Below are positions 1 through 9,636 of a stretch of DNA of 64,000 nucleotides, one piece after another. The notes under the pieces are model-generated. The model saw only the letters and a program-made list of their open reading frames with translations. It was not told where the DNA came from and searched no databases. Source of the stretch: Pusillimonas sp. TS35 (lineage in GTDB: Bacteria > Pseudomonadota > Gammaproteobacteria > Burkholderiales > Burkholderiaceae_B). The stretch lies in the NCBI RefSeq assembly GCF_009857885.1, contig NZ_WWER01000007.1:124001-188000 (forward strand). Reading direction: 5' to 3'. The stretch's first letter is position 1; each line of letters starts with the position of its first letter. Made by a program: the position numbers and the translations under genes.

Positions 1-677
1 GCCTGGCCGAACGTCCTTCCGATGCGGTGGATGGCTACGCCATCGTCGCTCATGCGCGCGCCGAAAAGTTTGCGCGTTTTGCGGAACTGGCGCGGTCCGA
101 CAGCACCCCGATCAAGCCCGAACGTGTCCTCGACGCACTAAACCGACTGCTGCCCGCTGAAGCAATCGTCGTGGCCGACCCCGGCACGCCCTGCCCCTAC
201 TTCTCGGCGTACTTCAACGCCCCCCAGGCAGGCCGGCATTTCATCACCAACCGCGCGCACGGCGCGCTGGGCTTTGCCATGTCGGCCGGGATCGGCGCAG
301 CAGTCGGCCGGCCCAACGCCACAGTCGTATCGGTAATGGGAGATGGCAGCTTCGGCTTTACATGCGGCGAAATGGAAACCATCGCGCGCCGCCGCATCCC
401 ATTGAAGATGATTGTGTTCTCGAACTCAGTATTCGGGTGGATCAAAGCCAGCCAGAAAGCCGGCTATGATGAGCGTTACTTCTCTGTCGACTTCAGCCAG
501 ACCGACCATGCGCGCGTCGCGGAAGCGTTCGGCATCAAAGCCTATACGGTAGCCAACCCGGCCGACCTGGATCAAACAATAAAGGCAGCGCTTGCATACG
601 ACGGCCCCGTGCTGATCAACGTGATCTCTCAGCAGCTACAAGACACCGCTGTACCCGTCAGCCAATGGATGGGCTGA
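1..677 (+). CDS. Thiamine-diphosphate-dependent enzyme, C-terminal part (acetolactate synthase-like)
   Basis: The gene enters from the left edge; the reading frame is open from base 3 to the TGA at 675-677, so only the last 225 or so residues are visible. They form the C-terminal ThDP-binding domain: a GDGSFG motif followed about 25 residues later by SNSVFGW is the GDG-N25-N cofactor and Mg2+ signature. The upstream stretch ITNRAHGALGFAMSAGIGAAVG is typical of acetolactate synthase, glyoxylate carboligase and benzoylformate decarboxylase relatives. Substrate cannot be told from this piece. A Bug-type binding protein follows 29 bp downstream, which suggests a catabolic rather than an amino-acid biosynthetic role (inference). 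Confidence 0.85.
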   Translation, partial: LAERPSDAVDGYAIVAHARAEKFARFAELARSDSTPIKPERVLDALNRLLPAEAIVVADPGTPCPYFSAYFNAPQAGRHFITNRAHGALGFAMSAGIGAAVGRPNATVVSVMGDGSFGFTCGEMETIARRRIPLKMIVFSNSVFGWIKASQKAGYDERYFSVDFSQTDHARVAEAFGIKAYTVANPADLDQTIKAALAYDGPVLINVISQQLQDTAVPVSQWMG

Positions 678-706
678 TCCCAGATAAAAACAGGAGGAGA
701 CAAACC

Positions 707-1705
707 ATGCACTTCACATATACCGCGCGCCGTGCGCACACCGGGCTGCTACATGCGGCCGCAGGCAGCCTGTTGGCGCTCGCCGCCGCGTTGGCCCCGT
801 CGGCTGCGGCGGCGGACGAGCCGCCCATCAAGCTCGTGGTGCCTTTCCCGCCCGGCGGCAGCACAGATATCGCATCGCGCATTATCCAGCCCAAACTGGC
901 CGAAGTGCTGAACCGCAACGTCATTGTCGAAAACAAGCCCGGCGCGGCCACACAGGTTGCGAGTCAGTACGTGGCGCGCTCGCGGCCCGACGGCAACACG
1001 CTGCTGGTCAGCTTCGACAGCCATTCCATCAACCCCATTATCCGCCCCCTACCCTACGATACCTTCAAGGATTTCCGGGGCATCACCTTTGCGCTGCGCT
1101 TCCCGCTGGTCATCGGCGCATCCAAGAACACCCCGGGCAACAATCTCAAAGAGTTTATTGCCGAGGTGAAAAAAGCGCCCGACAAGTACAACTACGCATC
1201 CACCGGCGCCGGCTCGCTCAACCACCTTGCGGCCGAAGACCTGAAACGCGACGCCGGCATCAGCCTGCTGCATATTCCGTACGGCGGCGGGGGCCCCGTC
1301 ATCCAGGCGTTGTTGGGCAATGTCTCCAATATCACTTTTCTGAGTTACGCGGCGCAAAAATCGCATATCGCGTCGGGCGACATCAAGCCGCTCGCCGTCA
1401 CGGGTGCCAAGCGCCTGCCCGATCTACCGAACGTACCTACTGTGCAGGAGTCGGGCTATCCCAATTTTGAAGCCTATTCCTGGATTGGTATTTTTGCGCC
1501 TGCGGGCATCCCCGACGAGATCGCCAACACTCTGACCAAAGGCTTCCAGGCAGCGCTGAACGACCCATCCGTCAAGAAGAGGCTCACCGACCTGGGCTTC
1601 GAAGTAATGGCCACTGACGGGCCGACGGTAGACCGGTATGCGGTCGAGCAATATAAGCGCTGGGACAAGTTCGTAAAAGAGACGGGGCTGTCGCTTCAGA
1701 AGTAA
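707..1705 (+). CDS. Bug/TctC-family periplasmic solute-binding protein (1 of 4)
   Basis: 332 residues, the usual length for Bug (Bordetella uptake gene) proteins, which bind carboxylated metabolites in the periplasm. Start chosen at ATG 707, preceded by AGGAGGAGA; an upstream in-frame ATG at 665 lies inside the previous gene. An N-terminal signal peptide (hydrophobic LLALAAALAPSAAAA, cleavage near AAADEPP) leads into the family motif LVVPFPPGGSTDIASR and the second ligand loop region STGAGSLNHLAAE. No TctA or TctB membrane subunits are nearby, as is common for this expanded family in Alcaligenaceae. Probably co-transcribed with the ThDP enzyme. The ligand is unknown. Confidence 0.93.
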   Translation: MHFTYTARRAHTGLLHAAAGSLLALAAALAPSAAAADEPPIKLVVPFPPGGSTDIASRIIQPKLAEVLNRNVIVENKPGAATQVASQYVARSRPDGNTLLVSFDSHSINPIIRPLPYDTFKDFRGITFALRFPLVIGASKNTPGNNLKEFIAEVKKAPDKYNYASTGAGSLNHLAAEDLKRDAGISLLHIPYGGGGPVIQALLGNVSNITFLSYAAQKSHIASGDIKPLAVTGAKRLPDLPNVPTVQESGYPNFEAYSWIGIFAPAGIPDEIANTLTKGFQAALNDPSVKKRLTDLGFEVMATDGPTVDRYAVEQYKRWDKFVKETGLSLQK

Positions 1706-1845
1706 GCGAACGGCAGAACACCCAGGCGCGCATCCCAGCCCTACGCGCGCCCGGGACATCCGTTTCTCAACCTGGCGGCCCTGCTTGCGGGGGGCTTTGA
1801 CAGCGGGGCTAATCAGTTCAGAAGAATCCCGAGCGTAGCCGGCGC

Positions 1846-2766
1846 TTACCCGACTGGGATGACATCTTGTCGGGCTGCCATATCGCCCGCCCACACAGCC
1901 TGCAAAACATTGACCCAGGCCTTCAGGCAAGGATCGTGCCGCTTGTCGCCGCGAAATATGAAGGAAAGCGGCAACGGCACGGCCTGCGCGAACTCACAGA
2001 CGATGACCTCCCCGCGCGCGGCGGCGGAGCGGGCCAGATCCTCTCTTATTACGCTTAGCCCCACGCCTGCCCGCACCAAGGACATAATGACCGACTCATG
2101 GTCGACCTCGAGGATGCGCATCGGCTCGATGCTTGCATGGCGAAAGATGCCCGCAACCATTGCGTGGTGTGCGCTCGGCTTGGGTGCGCGTATCCAGGGC
2201 ATCAAACCGAGGTTGCTCCAGCTCACGTTCTCGAGCAGGTGCGCCCACGAAGCCGGCGCAACGATACGATACTGAAGCGTCACCAGTTTCAATACATCAA
2301 GGATCCCGTGCGGGCTCTCCCCGGCAAAGAAAGCACCGTCCAGGGTGCCATTTTCCACACCGGCAATGCATCGCTGCACCCCGCACACCTCCAGATCCAC
2401 CCCAACATCCGCATGCAGGGCAGTCATCCGCGCCATGATCTGCCCCAACCGCAGGTAGTCGGGATCAATCATGATGACACCGATGCGCAGTTGCCCCGAT
2501 AGCGTGGACTGAAGCGTCTCTGCGGCGATGCGGAATTCGTCGATCGAGGCCAGGATTTTCTCTGCTCGCGGCAGCAATGCGCGGCCAGCTTGCGTCGGAA
2601 CCATTCCGCCTGGCGTCCGATCAAGCAGCTTCACGTTCAGCTCGTCTTCCAGGCTTTTCAATTGCCCGCTCACAGCGGGCTGCGTGAGATTCAACAGCCC
2701 CGCCGCTTTGGTGAGATGGCCGAGGCGGGCAACCGTAACAAAGGTTTTGATTTGACTGAATTGCAT
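1846..2766 (-). CDS. LysR-family transcriptional regulator
   Basis: 306 residues from the ATG at 2766 (MQFSQIKTFVTVARLGHL), the normal LysR start; a longer frame reaches 2862 but its first 32 residues have no family similarity. The winged helix-turn-helix fills residues 1-60 (LTKAAGLLNLTQPAVSGQLKSLE, then LLDRTPGGMVPT), followed by the periplasmic-binding-protein-like effector domain. It converges on the upstream Bug gene and is divergent from the old yellow enzyme gene 227 bp away, the usual arrangement for a LysR regulator controlling the divergent operon. That regulation is inferred from position only. Confidence 0.92.
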   Translation of the reverse strand: MQFSQIKTFVTVARLGHLTKAAGLLNLTQPAVSGQLKSLEDELNVKLLDRTPGGMVPTQAGRALLPRAEKILASIDEFRIAAETLQSTLSGQLRIGVIMIDPDYLRLGQIMARMTALHADVGVDLEVCGVQRCIAGVENGTLDGAFFAGESPHGILDVLKLVTLQYRIVAPASWAHLLENVSWSNLGLMPWIRAPKPSAHHAMVAGIFRHASIEPMRILEVDHESVIMSLVRAGVGLSVIREDLARSAAARGEVIVCEFAQAVPLPLSFIFRGDKRHDPCLKAWVNVLQAVWAGDMAARQDVIPVG

Positions 2767-2993
2767 GGCGTTGCGTTGGTGACCATCGAACGCGGGCCAC
2801 GACCCGATCGCAGCGCGTCTTGGCGAGCAACGCGTCAACATCAGGAATGGTGATCCGCACAATCAGAAATGACGATTGGACTGGGGTGTGCGCGATTCCT
2901 AGACTGAGCATCAACAACAGGCATTAAAAACCGCGCACAGGAATGCGGTATTTGAACGGCCCTGCTGATTTGATGCTACCAGAGGAATCCCCC

Positions 2994-4172
2994 ATGTACC
3001 AGGCAGAATTGCCTTCCCCGAGATTATTCGAACCGCTGCGCCTGCGGGATATCCGTCTCAAGAATCGTTTGGTTCTCGGCCCAATGCAGATGTATGTTGG
3101 CGAGAACGGCCATCTGACGGACTGGCATTTCCAGCATCTGGCGAAGTATGCCGTCGGCGGCTTCGGGACCGTGTTTACGGAAGGCCTGTGTGTTGAGCAG
3201 CGCGGCCGCAATACTTATGGCGACCTGGGGGTCTGGTCGGATGAGTTCGTGCCTAACCTTCGTCGTCTTGCAGGCAGCCTGCGCGCACTCGGCGCATCGC
3301 CTGCGGCACAGTTGCTGCATACAGGCCCCAAAGCCTGCCGCCAGCGCCCCTGGGAAGGGTACGGCATGCTGGGGCCGACGCAGTTTGCCAAGGGCGAACA
3401 TCCCTGGACACCTATCGCGCCATCGGCCGTGCTGAAGAACCCCGGCTGGCTGCCTCCCGCAAAGATCCGAGAGGATGAGATCCCTGCCATTGTGGAAGCA
3501 TTTGCATCCGCCGCGCGGCGGTGTGCGCAGGCCGATTTCGATATCCTGGAAGTGCACGCGGCGCATGGCTATCTGATTCACTCCTTTTATTCTCCGCTAG
3601 GCAACGACATGGACGGCCGCTACGGCGGCGACCGCCCCGGCCGGATGCGCCTGGCGCTGGAGATCGCGCGCGCCTGCCGGCGCAACTGGCCCGATCACAA
3701 GCCTCTTTTCTTCCGCTTGTCGTGCGTGGACGGCGCGGAGCGCGACGGCTGGACGATCGAAGACACCGTTGTTCTTGCTGCCGAACTGCGCCGGTGCGGC
3801 GTCGACCTTATCGATTGTTCTTCAGGCGGGATCGGGCGATTTTCCACGGCGCAGGTTACCGCGCGCCCGCCGATGTTCCAGGTTTCCTATGCGGAAAGGG
3901 TCCGCAAGGAAAACCCCGGCCTGCCCACCATGGCGGTCGGCTTGATCACCGAGCCCGCGCAGGCGGAACACATACTTGAGAATGAGCAGGCCGATCTGGT
4001 GATGTTGGCCAGGGAGGCGCTCTACAACCCGCATTGGCCGTTACAGGCAGCGGTCGCGTTGGGCGGCCCTGAATTCTATAACCACGTTTGGCCACCGCAG
4101 TACGGCTGGTGGCTCTATCGCCGCGCCCGCAGTCAGGCGCTCCTCACGCAGCAAACCTCCGAGCATTCGTAA
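2994..4172 (+). CDS. Old yellow enzyme family NADH:flavin oxidoreductase
   Basis: 392 residues from ATG 2994, preceded by AGAGGA at 2981-2986; the frame opens at 2943 but that start lacks a ribosome site. This is an FMN-dependent TIM-barrel ene-reductase or dienoyl-CoA-reductase-like protein: LRLKNRLVLGPMQMY at the N-terminus, the active-site stretch LEVHAAHGYLIHSFYSPLGND, and the phosphate-binding VMLAREALYNPHWP near the C-terminus. In the YqjM/XenA class the N-terminal motif is PMCxY with a redox-tuning Cys; here it reads PMQMY, so that Cys is replaced by Gln. First gene of a probable five-gene operon running to 10946. Confidence 0.9.
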   Translation: MYQAELPSPRLFEPLRLRDIRLKNRLVLGPMQMYVGENGHLTDWHFQHLAKYAVGGFGTVFTEGLCVEQRGRNTYGDLGVWSDEFVPNLRRLAGSLRALGASPAAQLLHTGPKACRQRPWEGYGMLGPTQFAKGEHPWTPIAPSAVLKNPGWLPPAKIREDEIPAIVEAFASAARRCAQADFDILEVHAAHGYLIHSFYSPLGNDMDGRYGGDRPGRMRLALEIARACRRNWPDHKPLFFRLSCVDGAERDGWTIEDTVVLAAELRRCGVDLIDCSSGGIGRFSTAQVTARPPMFQVSYAERVRKENPGLPTMAVGLITEPAQAEHILENEQADLVMLAREALYNPHWPLQAAVALGGPEFYNHVWPPQYGWWLYRRARSQALLTQQTSEHS

Positions 4173-4199
4173 TCACATAGCCAACAAGGAGCTATCGAT

Positions 4200-5795
4200 A
4201 TGCATTGCAGCAGAAGAACGTTTATGGGCCAAGCCGCAAGCCTGGCCGCGGCGGCATCTCTACCTGGCCTGACACTTGCCGCCCCGGCGGCGTCATCCAA
4301 GGCCCTTCTTACCGTCGGATGCCAGAATCCACGCACGCTGAACCCCGCCGTACAGTCGGGAAACGTAACAGCCATGCCGGGTTCACAGCTTTTTGCCGGA
4401 CTGGTGCTGATGGACGGCCATTTCAAGCCGGTACCCTACCTGGCGAAGTCATGGGAGGTTTCCAGCGATGGGCGCCTGTATCGCTTCTCTCTTGTCGATA
4501 ACGCGAGTTTCCATGATGGGCGGCCTGTTACTGCCAAAGACATCGTCTTCTCCATCAACGCGGTCAAAGAGCATCACCCGTTGATGTCCGTCACCTACAA
4601 GGCGATACTGGACAGCGTGGCCGCGCCCGATCCGCGTACGGTGGAAATACGGCTGAAGCGACCGTTCACCGGCCTGTTCAGCCTGCTGACGCCGCCGCTG
4701 ACCCCTATTCTTCCAGAGCACGTGTACGGCCCACATGCAGGCCCGTTGCGCGAGAACCCGGCAAACGACAACCCTGTCGGCTCAGGGCCATACAAGTTTG
4801 TCGAGTGGCAGCGTTCGAATCAGTTGCGCATGGTGCGCGCCGACAACTTTTTCCGAGGCAAACCGTACTTCGAGCAACTTGCCTTCAGCCTGAGCGAGGA
4901 CTCCCTGAATAAAACGCTGATGCTGGAAAAAGGAGAGATAGATTATCTGCCATTCTCCTTTCTTCGCGTGTCAGATCTCATTCGGCTCAAGTCGAACAAA
5001 GACCTGATCGTTACCCCTGAAGGCTACAGCGCAATCGGGCCCGTGAACTATCTGGAGTTCAACCTGCGCGTCAAGCCGCTGGACGACCTCCGGGTCAGGC
5101 AGGCCATCGCGCATGCCATCGATAAGCAGTTCATTACCGAACGCCTGCATCGCGGCATGTCAAAACCCCTGCATGGCCCCTTCCACAGCCACAACGCCTA
5201 CTACGACGAAGAAGCCGTCACCCTCTATGGCTACGATCTGGAAAAGGCCAAAACTCTGCTCGACCAGGCGGGCCTGCGCCCGGATGCACAAGGCATACGG
5301 GCGCGCTTCACACTAGACATACCCACCTTCGAGCCGGACAGCACGATACTGGTGGCCGATTATCTGAAACCCCAGTTGCGCAAGATCGGGCTGGACATCT
5401 CCCTGCGCAAAAGTGCCGACTTTGCAAGCTGGGCCAAACGCATCGGCGCCTGGGATTACCAGATGACCATGAACTCCACATTCAATTGGTCCGACCCGGT
5501 GGTCGGTGTGGACAGGTCGTTCCTGTCTTCGAACATCAAGCAGCAGGTTTGGACCAACACCGAAGGCTATGTCAACGAAAAAGTCGATGCGTGGCTGCGC
5601 CAGGCCGCCTCTGAAGCGGATCTGGAAGCGCGCAAGGCAATCTACCGGGAATTCCAGCGGCAGGTCACCACCGACCTGCCCTTTGTCTGGACCAATGAAG
5701 GCATCTATATGACGGTCTACAACAAGAAGCTCGCAAACATACCCGTTGGCGTGTTCGGCGGCCTAGCACCCTATGACCAGATCCACCATGCCTAG
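4200..5795 (+). CDS. Family 5 extracellular solute-binding protein with Tat signal, no partner permease
   Basis: 531 residues, the size of DppA/OppA-type SBP_bac_5 proteins that deliver peptides, nickel or opines to ABC importers. The N-terminus CSRRTFMGQAASLAAAASLPG is a twin-arginine signal (S-R-R-T-F), unlike the Sec signals of most relatives. The body shows the family landmarks: YLAKSWEVSSDGRLYRFSL, the FHDGRPVTAKDIVFS segment and NDNPVGSGPYKFVEW. AAGGAG precedes the ATG. No ABC permease or ATPase gene lies in this cluster, so the protein either works with a transporter encoded elsewhere or serves as a sensor. Its position between an ene-reductase and hydantoinase genes hints at a nitrogen-containing ring substrate (inference). 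Confidence 0.9.
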   Translation: MHCSRRTFMGQAASLAAAASLPGLTLAAPAASSKALLTVGCQNPRTLNPAVQSGNVTAMPGSQLFAGLVLMDGHFKPVPYLAKSWEVSSDGRLYRFSLVDNASFHDGRPVTAKDIVFSINAVKEHHPLMSVTYKAILDSVAAPDPRTVEIRLKRPFTGLFSLLTPPLTPILPEHVYGPHAGPLRENPANDNPVGSGPYKFVEWQRSNQLRMVRADNFFRGKPYFEQLAFSLSEDSLNKTLMLEKGEIDYLPFSFLRVSDLIRLKSNKDLIVTPEGYSAIGPVNYLEFNLRVKPLDDLRVRQAIAHAIDKQFITERLHRGMSKPLHGPFHSHNAYYDEEAVTLYGYDLEKAKTLLDQAGLRPDAQGIRARFTLDIPTFEPDSTILVADYLKPQLRKIGLDISLRKSADFASWAKRIGAWDYQMTMNSTFNWSDPVVGVDRSFLSSNIKQQVWTNTEGYVNEKVDAWLRQAASEADLEARKAIYREFQRQVTTDLPFVWTNEGIYMTVYNKKLANIPVGVFGGLAPYDQIHHA

Positions 5796-5850
5796 CGGCA
5801 CCCGTATTTTCAGCCATTACGATTATCTGACCCGAAGCAGGAAGTAAAGC

Positions 5851-7956
5851 ATGATCTCGATCTCTGCGGATGTTGGCGGCACGTTTACAGACATAATTCT
5901 GGCCGACGGAAGACAAAACCGTATCTACGCGGACAAGGTTTTGTCGACGCCAGGCTCCAGCCAGGCGATTATCAGCGGCATTCAACACATCTCGGAAAAG
6001 GCGGGCATCCTGCCTGCGGACATCGACGTGTTTGTGCATGGCTTCACCATCGCGACCAACGCGTGGCTCACACGCTCAGGAGCCCGCGTCATCCTGGCCA
6101 CCACGCAAGGCTTCAGCGATGTACTTGAAATCGGCACGCAGCGCCGCCCCTTTCCTTATTCGCTCAAGCACGGCAAGCCGGTCCCACTTGCGCCACGCGC
6201 GCAGGTCGTGGAAGTGGACGAGCGCATGGATGCCTTCGGACAAGTCGTCCGCGGGCTGTCCGATGCACAGGCCACCGCTGCGGCGCGGCGGATCTGCGCC
6301 ATGGAGCCCGAGGCGGTGGCCATCAGCTTCCTGTTCAGTCATTTGAATCCTGCGCATGAGGATCGCCTGGCCGCCGCCATACATGCACTGCGCCCCGAGC
6401 TGACGGTGTACAAAAGTTCAGCCATCAATCCGCAAGCGCAGGAGTATCCCCGCACCAACACCACCGTCACCTCCGCGTACGTCGGCCCCATCGTGGACCG
6501 CTATCTACTGGATCTGCAGGCCGCGCTGCCGCGCATAGGCATGACCGCCCCCCTGCTGCTCATGCGCAGCGATGGTGGGGTTGCCACGACTGAAACCGCG
6601 CGCCGGCAACCCATCAACATGCTGCTGTCCGGGCCTGCGGGCGGGGTTGTCGCAGCGCTGTCGATTAGTCAGCGCAACCATATTCCCAACATCATTACCT
6701 TCGATATGGGCGGCACATCGGCAGACTTCTCGCTGATTGCGAAGGGACGCGCCATGACCGCCACAGAGCGAAACGTGGCGGGCGAGATCATACGGATGAA
6801 CGCGCTGGACATCTCCACCATTTCCGCGGGTGGCGGCTCCATAGGCAGCGTGGATCTGGGCGGCGCTATCCGAGTGGGCCCCGAGTCGGCGGGTTCAGTG
6901 CCGGGGCCCGCATGCTATGGCCAGGGCGGCACACTTCCCACACTGAGCGACGCAGCCTTGGTGATGGGCCTGCTTGATAAGGACATGCGTTTGCCCAATG
7001 GGCTTGCGCTGGACCAAGAGCGAGCCGGCACCGCCATCAAAACGGAGATTGCGGACAAACTCGGCATATCGGTGGAGGAAGCCGCCTTCGGCATGGTCGC
7101 AATCGCCAACGCCCAGATGGCGCAGGCCATACGCAGTCTTTCTGTCGAGAAGGGTTTCGATGTCCGCGCCTTTTCGCTGTTGTCCTTCGGCGGTGCGGGT
7201 TCGCTCTTCGCACCCTTTCTGATGGAGGAACTGGATATGCGCGAGATCGTGATCCCCGCGCGCCCGGGCGTTTTCTCAGCGTCGGGGCTGTTGCTCAGCG
7301 ACATCAAGTATCACTTCCAGAGTGCCTACGCCCGCGAGATCGACAACACTGACGCCGCAGACATCCAATCGGCTCTCGATGCACTGACGCGCCAGGCCGA
7401 AGCGGCATTTGACCGCGACGGTGTGCCCACCGACCGCCGGATCTTCCAGTTTTCGGCAGACATGCGGCATATCGGGCAAGTACATGAACTGGTTGTGCCC
7501 ATCACGCCCAACCCCTCTGCCATGCCTGCCGCATCCACGTCCATGGCCGCACCCGTTGCGGGCCAAGCGTCTTCCTGGAACAGCGAGGACATGGTGCGGC
7601 GCTTTGTGCGGCAGCATGAGCAGGCATATGGATTTTCAGATATCACCATGCCTTGCGAAGTCGTCAATGTTCGACTGGAAGCCGTCGGCATGATAGATCG
7701 CCCCGATACAGAAGAACGCAAACCGCCCGCCTGCGCGGGAATGCCCCTGACCCATCGCCGGCTATACCTGGGCCCGGAAATGGGCTATTGCAATGCGGAA
7801 ATCTATGCCCGCCACACGCTAGGGTTGAATCAGCGCATCGACGGCCCAGCTGTCATTACGCAGGCCGATACAACCATCCTTCTGCTGCCCGGACAGCACG
7901 GCTATACAGACGCAGGCGGATTGCTGCGCGTTTCCAGACACTCCACACAAGGCTGA
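5851..7956 (+). CDS. hyuA: Hydantoinase/oxoprolinase subunit A (HyuA family, copy 1)
   Basis: 701 residues. The N-terminus SADVGGTFTDIIL is the ASKHA-type phosphate-binding motif of HyuA, 5-oxoprolinase and acetone/acetophenone carboxylase subunits. Further landmarks are VHGFTIATNAWLTRSGARV, INMLLSGPAGGVV and the second nucleotide loop ITFDMGGTSADFSL. These enzymes use ATP to activate a cyclic amide or ketone, with HyuB as partner. AGGAA lies before the ATG; hyuB follows after a 6-bp gap. The family includes N-methylhydantoinases, oxoprolinases and carboxylases, and the actual substrate cannot be decided here. A paralogue is at 24250-26379. Confidence 0.9.
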   Translation: MISISADVGGTFTDIILADGRQNRIYADKVLSTPGSSQAIISGIQHISEKAGILPADIDVFVHGFTIATNAWLTRSGARVILATTQGFSDVLEIGTQRRPFPYSLKHGKPVPLAPRAQVVEVDERMDAFGQVVRGLSDAQATAAARRICAMEPEAVAISFLFSHLNPAHEDRLAAAIHALRPELTVYKSSAINPQAQEYPRTNTTVTSAYVGPIVDRYLLDLQAALPRIGMTAPLLLMRSDGGVATTETARRQPINMLLSGPAGGVVAALSISQRNHIPNIITFDMGGTSADFSLIAKGRAMTATERNVAGEIIRMNALDISTISAGGGSIGSVDLGGAIRVGPESAGSVPGPACYGQGGTLPTLSDAALVMGLLDKDMRLPNGLALDQERAGTAIKTEIADKLGISVEEAAFGMVAIANAQMAQAIRSLSVEKGFDVRAFSLLSFGGAGSLFAPFLMEELDMREIVIPARPGVFSASGLLLSDIKYHFQSAYAREIDNTDAADIQSALDALTRQAEAAFDRDGVPTDRRIFQFSADMRHIGQVHELVVPITPNPSAMPAASTSMAAPVAGQASSWNSEDMVRRFVRQHEQAYGFSDITMPCEVVNVRLEAVGMIDRPDTEERKPPACAGMPLTHRRLYLGPEMGYCNAEIYARHTLGLNQRIDGPAVITQADTTILLLPGQHGYTDAGGLLRVSRHSTQG

Positions 7957-7962
7957 CACCAC

Positions 7963-9636
7963 ATGCTTGGCAACATCATTGATCGCGACGTATTTCAGTA
8001 CCAGCTCATCTCCATCGCGGAAGAAATGTCGGCATCGCTTCGCAGGTCGGCGTTTTCGCCCATCATTTGGGACATGCTGGATTACTCCTGTGCCCTGCTG
8101 TCGCCTCAGGGCGAGCTGCTCGCCCAGGCGGAAACCATCCCAGCGCAGCTCGGGGTTCTTTCGTACGCGTTCCTGGGCATCACCAAAGAAATCCCCCTGC
8201 ACACATGGCGCCAGGGCGACGTGCTGATCTGCAACGACCCTTACCGGGGCTGCACCCACACGCCGGATATCGTGCTGATGAGCCCCGTGTTCCATGAAGG
8301 CCAGATTGTCGCCATCACCGCCACGGTCGCGCACCACGTGGACATCGGCGGCAAGCTGCCTAGCACGACGGCCCCGGATAACCTCGAGGTTTTTGCGGAG
8401 GGGCTGATTTTCACGCCAATGCATCTGGTCAAGGAAGGCATACAGAACGACACCGTGTTTCGTTTCATATCCGGCAATGTGCGCAACCCACGGGCATGCT
8501 CAGGCGACCTGATCGCCCAGATCGCGGGTTGCCGCACGGGGGAAAAGCGGCTGCACGCTCTGGTGGCCAAGTACGGCGCGGATCGATTCAGCCATCTGAT
8601 GAATGAGATTCTCGACTACGGGGAGCGCTTCATGCGCAACGCCATCAGCCGCATACCCGATGGCGTGTACAACGCAAGCATTTTGATCGAAGACGATGTA
8701 TCCGGACCAACGCCAATCAACATCCAGGTTGCGGTTACCGTACAGGGAGACCGGATACGCGTTGATTACACCGGCAGCGATGCACAGCGCCGCAACGCCT
8801 TGAACTGCCCTTTGGCATCAACCTACTCCATGACGCTTTATGCGCTGCGCTGCATGACGGGGATGGATACACCCGCGAACGGTGGCTGCAACCGCGCTGT
8901 CGACATTGAGGTGCCCGAGGGCTCATTCCTGAACCCGTGGCGCCCCGCCGCGGTGGGCAACCGGCATTTCGCGCAACAAGCCGTTGCCGAATCCGTGCTG
9001 AAAGCCATGGCGGATGTGCTGCCCGACCACACGGCGGCGGGATGTCATATTTCATTTCCGACGTTTCGTGCCGGCGGGCTGGACACGCGCAAGGCCACCT
9101 TGGCGCAAAATGGCAAGCCGCGCTACTTCATCGTCCACGACATCATCGGCGGTGGCATGGGAGGTCACGCGGGTGGCGATGGCCTGTCCGCCGTGGATAC
9201 CCATGGCGGAAACTGTGGCGTATTGTCGGCGGAGATCCTGGAAACCATCAGCCCCGTCCGCGTGCGACGCTCGGAGCTGATCGCGGATTCCGGCGGTCAG
9301 GGGCAATCGCGGGGTGGCCTGGCCATGCGCAGAGAATACGAGCTGCTGTGCGATAACCTGATCGTGAGCGTATTCTTTCAGCAGGGTGGTTCCGACACAG
9401 CACCCTGGGGAGCCCAAGGGGGGGGCAGTGGAAGGCCGGCAAGATCCAGCCTTCAGACGGCCGACGGGGCGACCCGGCCGCTCAGCACCAAGGAGATTGC
9501 CCTGCCGGTCAAGCGCGGCGACATCATTCGCCTGGAAAGCGCCGGCGGCGGCGGCTGGGGCCCCGTTTCACGCCGCACGCCCGATATGCGGCAATGGGAC
9601 ACACTGAACGGCTATGCAGCCGATCCGCAGCCATGA
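7963..9636 (+). CDS. hyuB: Hydantoinase/oxoprolinase subunit B (HyuB family, copy 1)
   Basis: 557 residues. The N-terminal FQYQLISIAEEMSASLRRSAFSPII, followed by DVLICNDPYRGCTHTPDIVLM and VAHHVDIGGKLP, is diagnostic of the HyuB subunit, including metal-binding His and Asp residues. The C-terminal glycine-rich stretch ESAGGGGWGP closes the protein as usual. It pairs with HyuA just upstream. Its stop codon overlaps the start of the FAD oxidoreductase gene (ATGA at 9633-9636), which suggests translational coupling and one operon. Confidence 0.9.
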   Translation: MLGNIIDRDVFQYQLISIAEEMSASLRRSAFSPIIWDMLDYSCALLSPQGELLAQAETIPAQLGVLSYAFLGITKEIPLHTWRQGDVLICNDPYRGCTHTPDIVLMSPVFHEGQIVAITATVAHHVDIGGKLPSTTAPDNLEVFAEGLIFTPMHLVKEGIQNDTVFRFISGNVRNPRACSGDLIAQIAGCRTGEKRLHALVAKYGADRFSHLMNEILDYGERFMRNAISRIPDGVYNASILIEDDVSGPTPINIQVAVTVQGDRIRVDYTGSDAQRRNALNCPLASTYSMTLYALRCMTGMDTPANGGCNRAVDIEVPEGSFLNPWRPAAVGNRHFAQQAVAESVLKAMADVLPDHTAAGCHISFPTFRAGGLDTRKATLAQNGKPRYFIVHDIIGGGMGGHAGGDGLSAVDTHGGNCGVLSAEILETISPVRVRRSELIADSGGQGQSRGGLAMRREYELLCDNLIVSVFFQQGGSDTAPWGAQGGGSGRPARSSLQTADGATRPLSTKEIALPVKRGDIIRLESAGGGGWGPVSRRTPDMRQWDTLNGYAADPQP

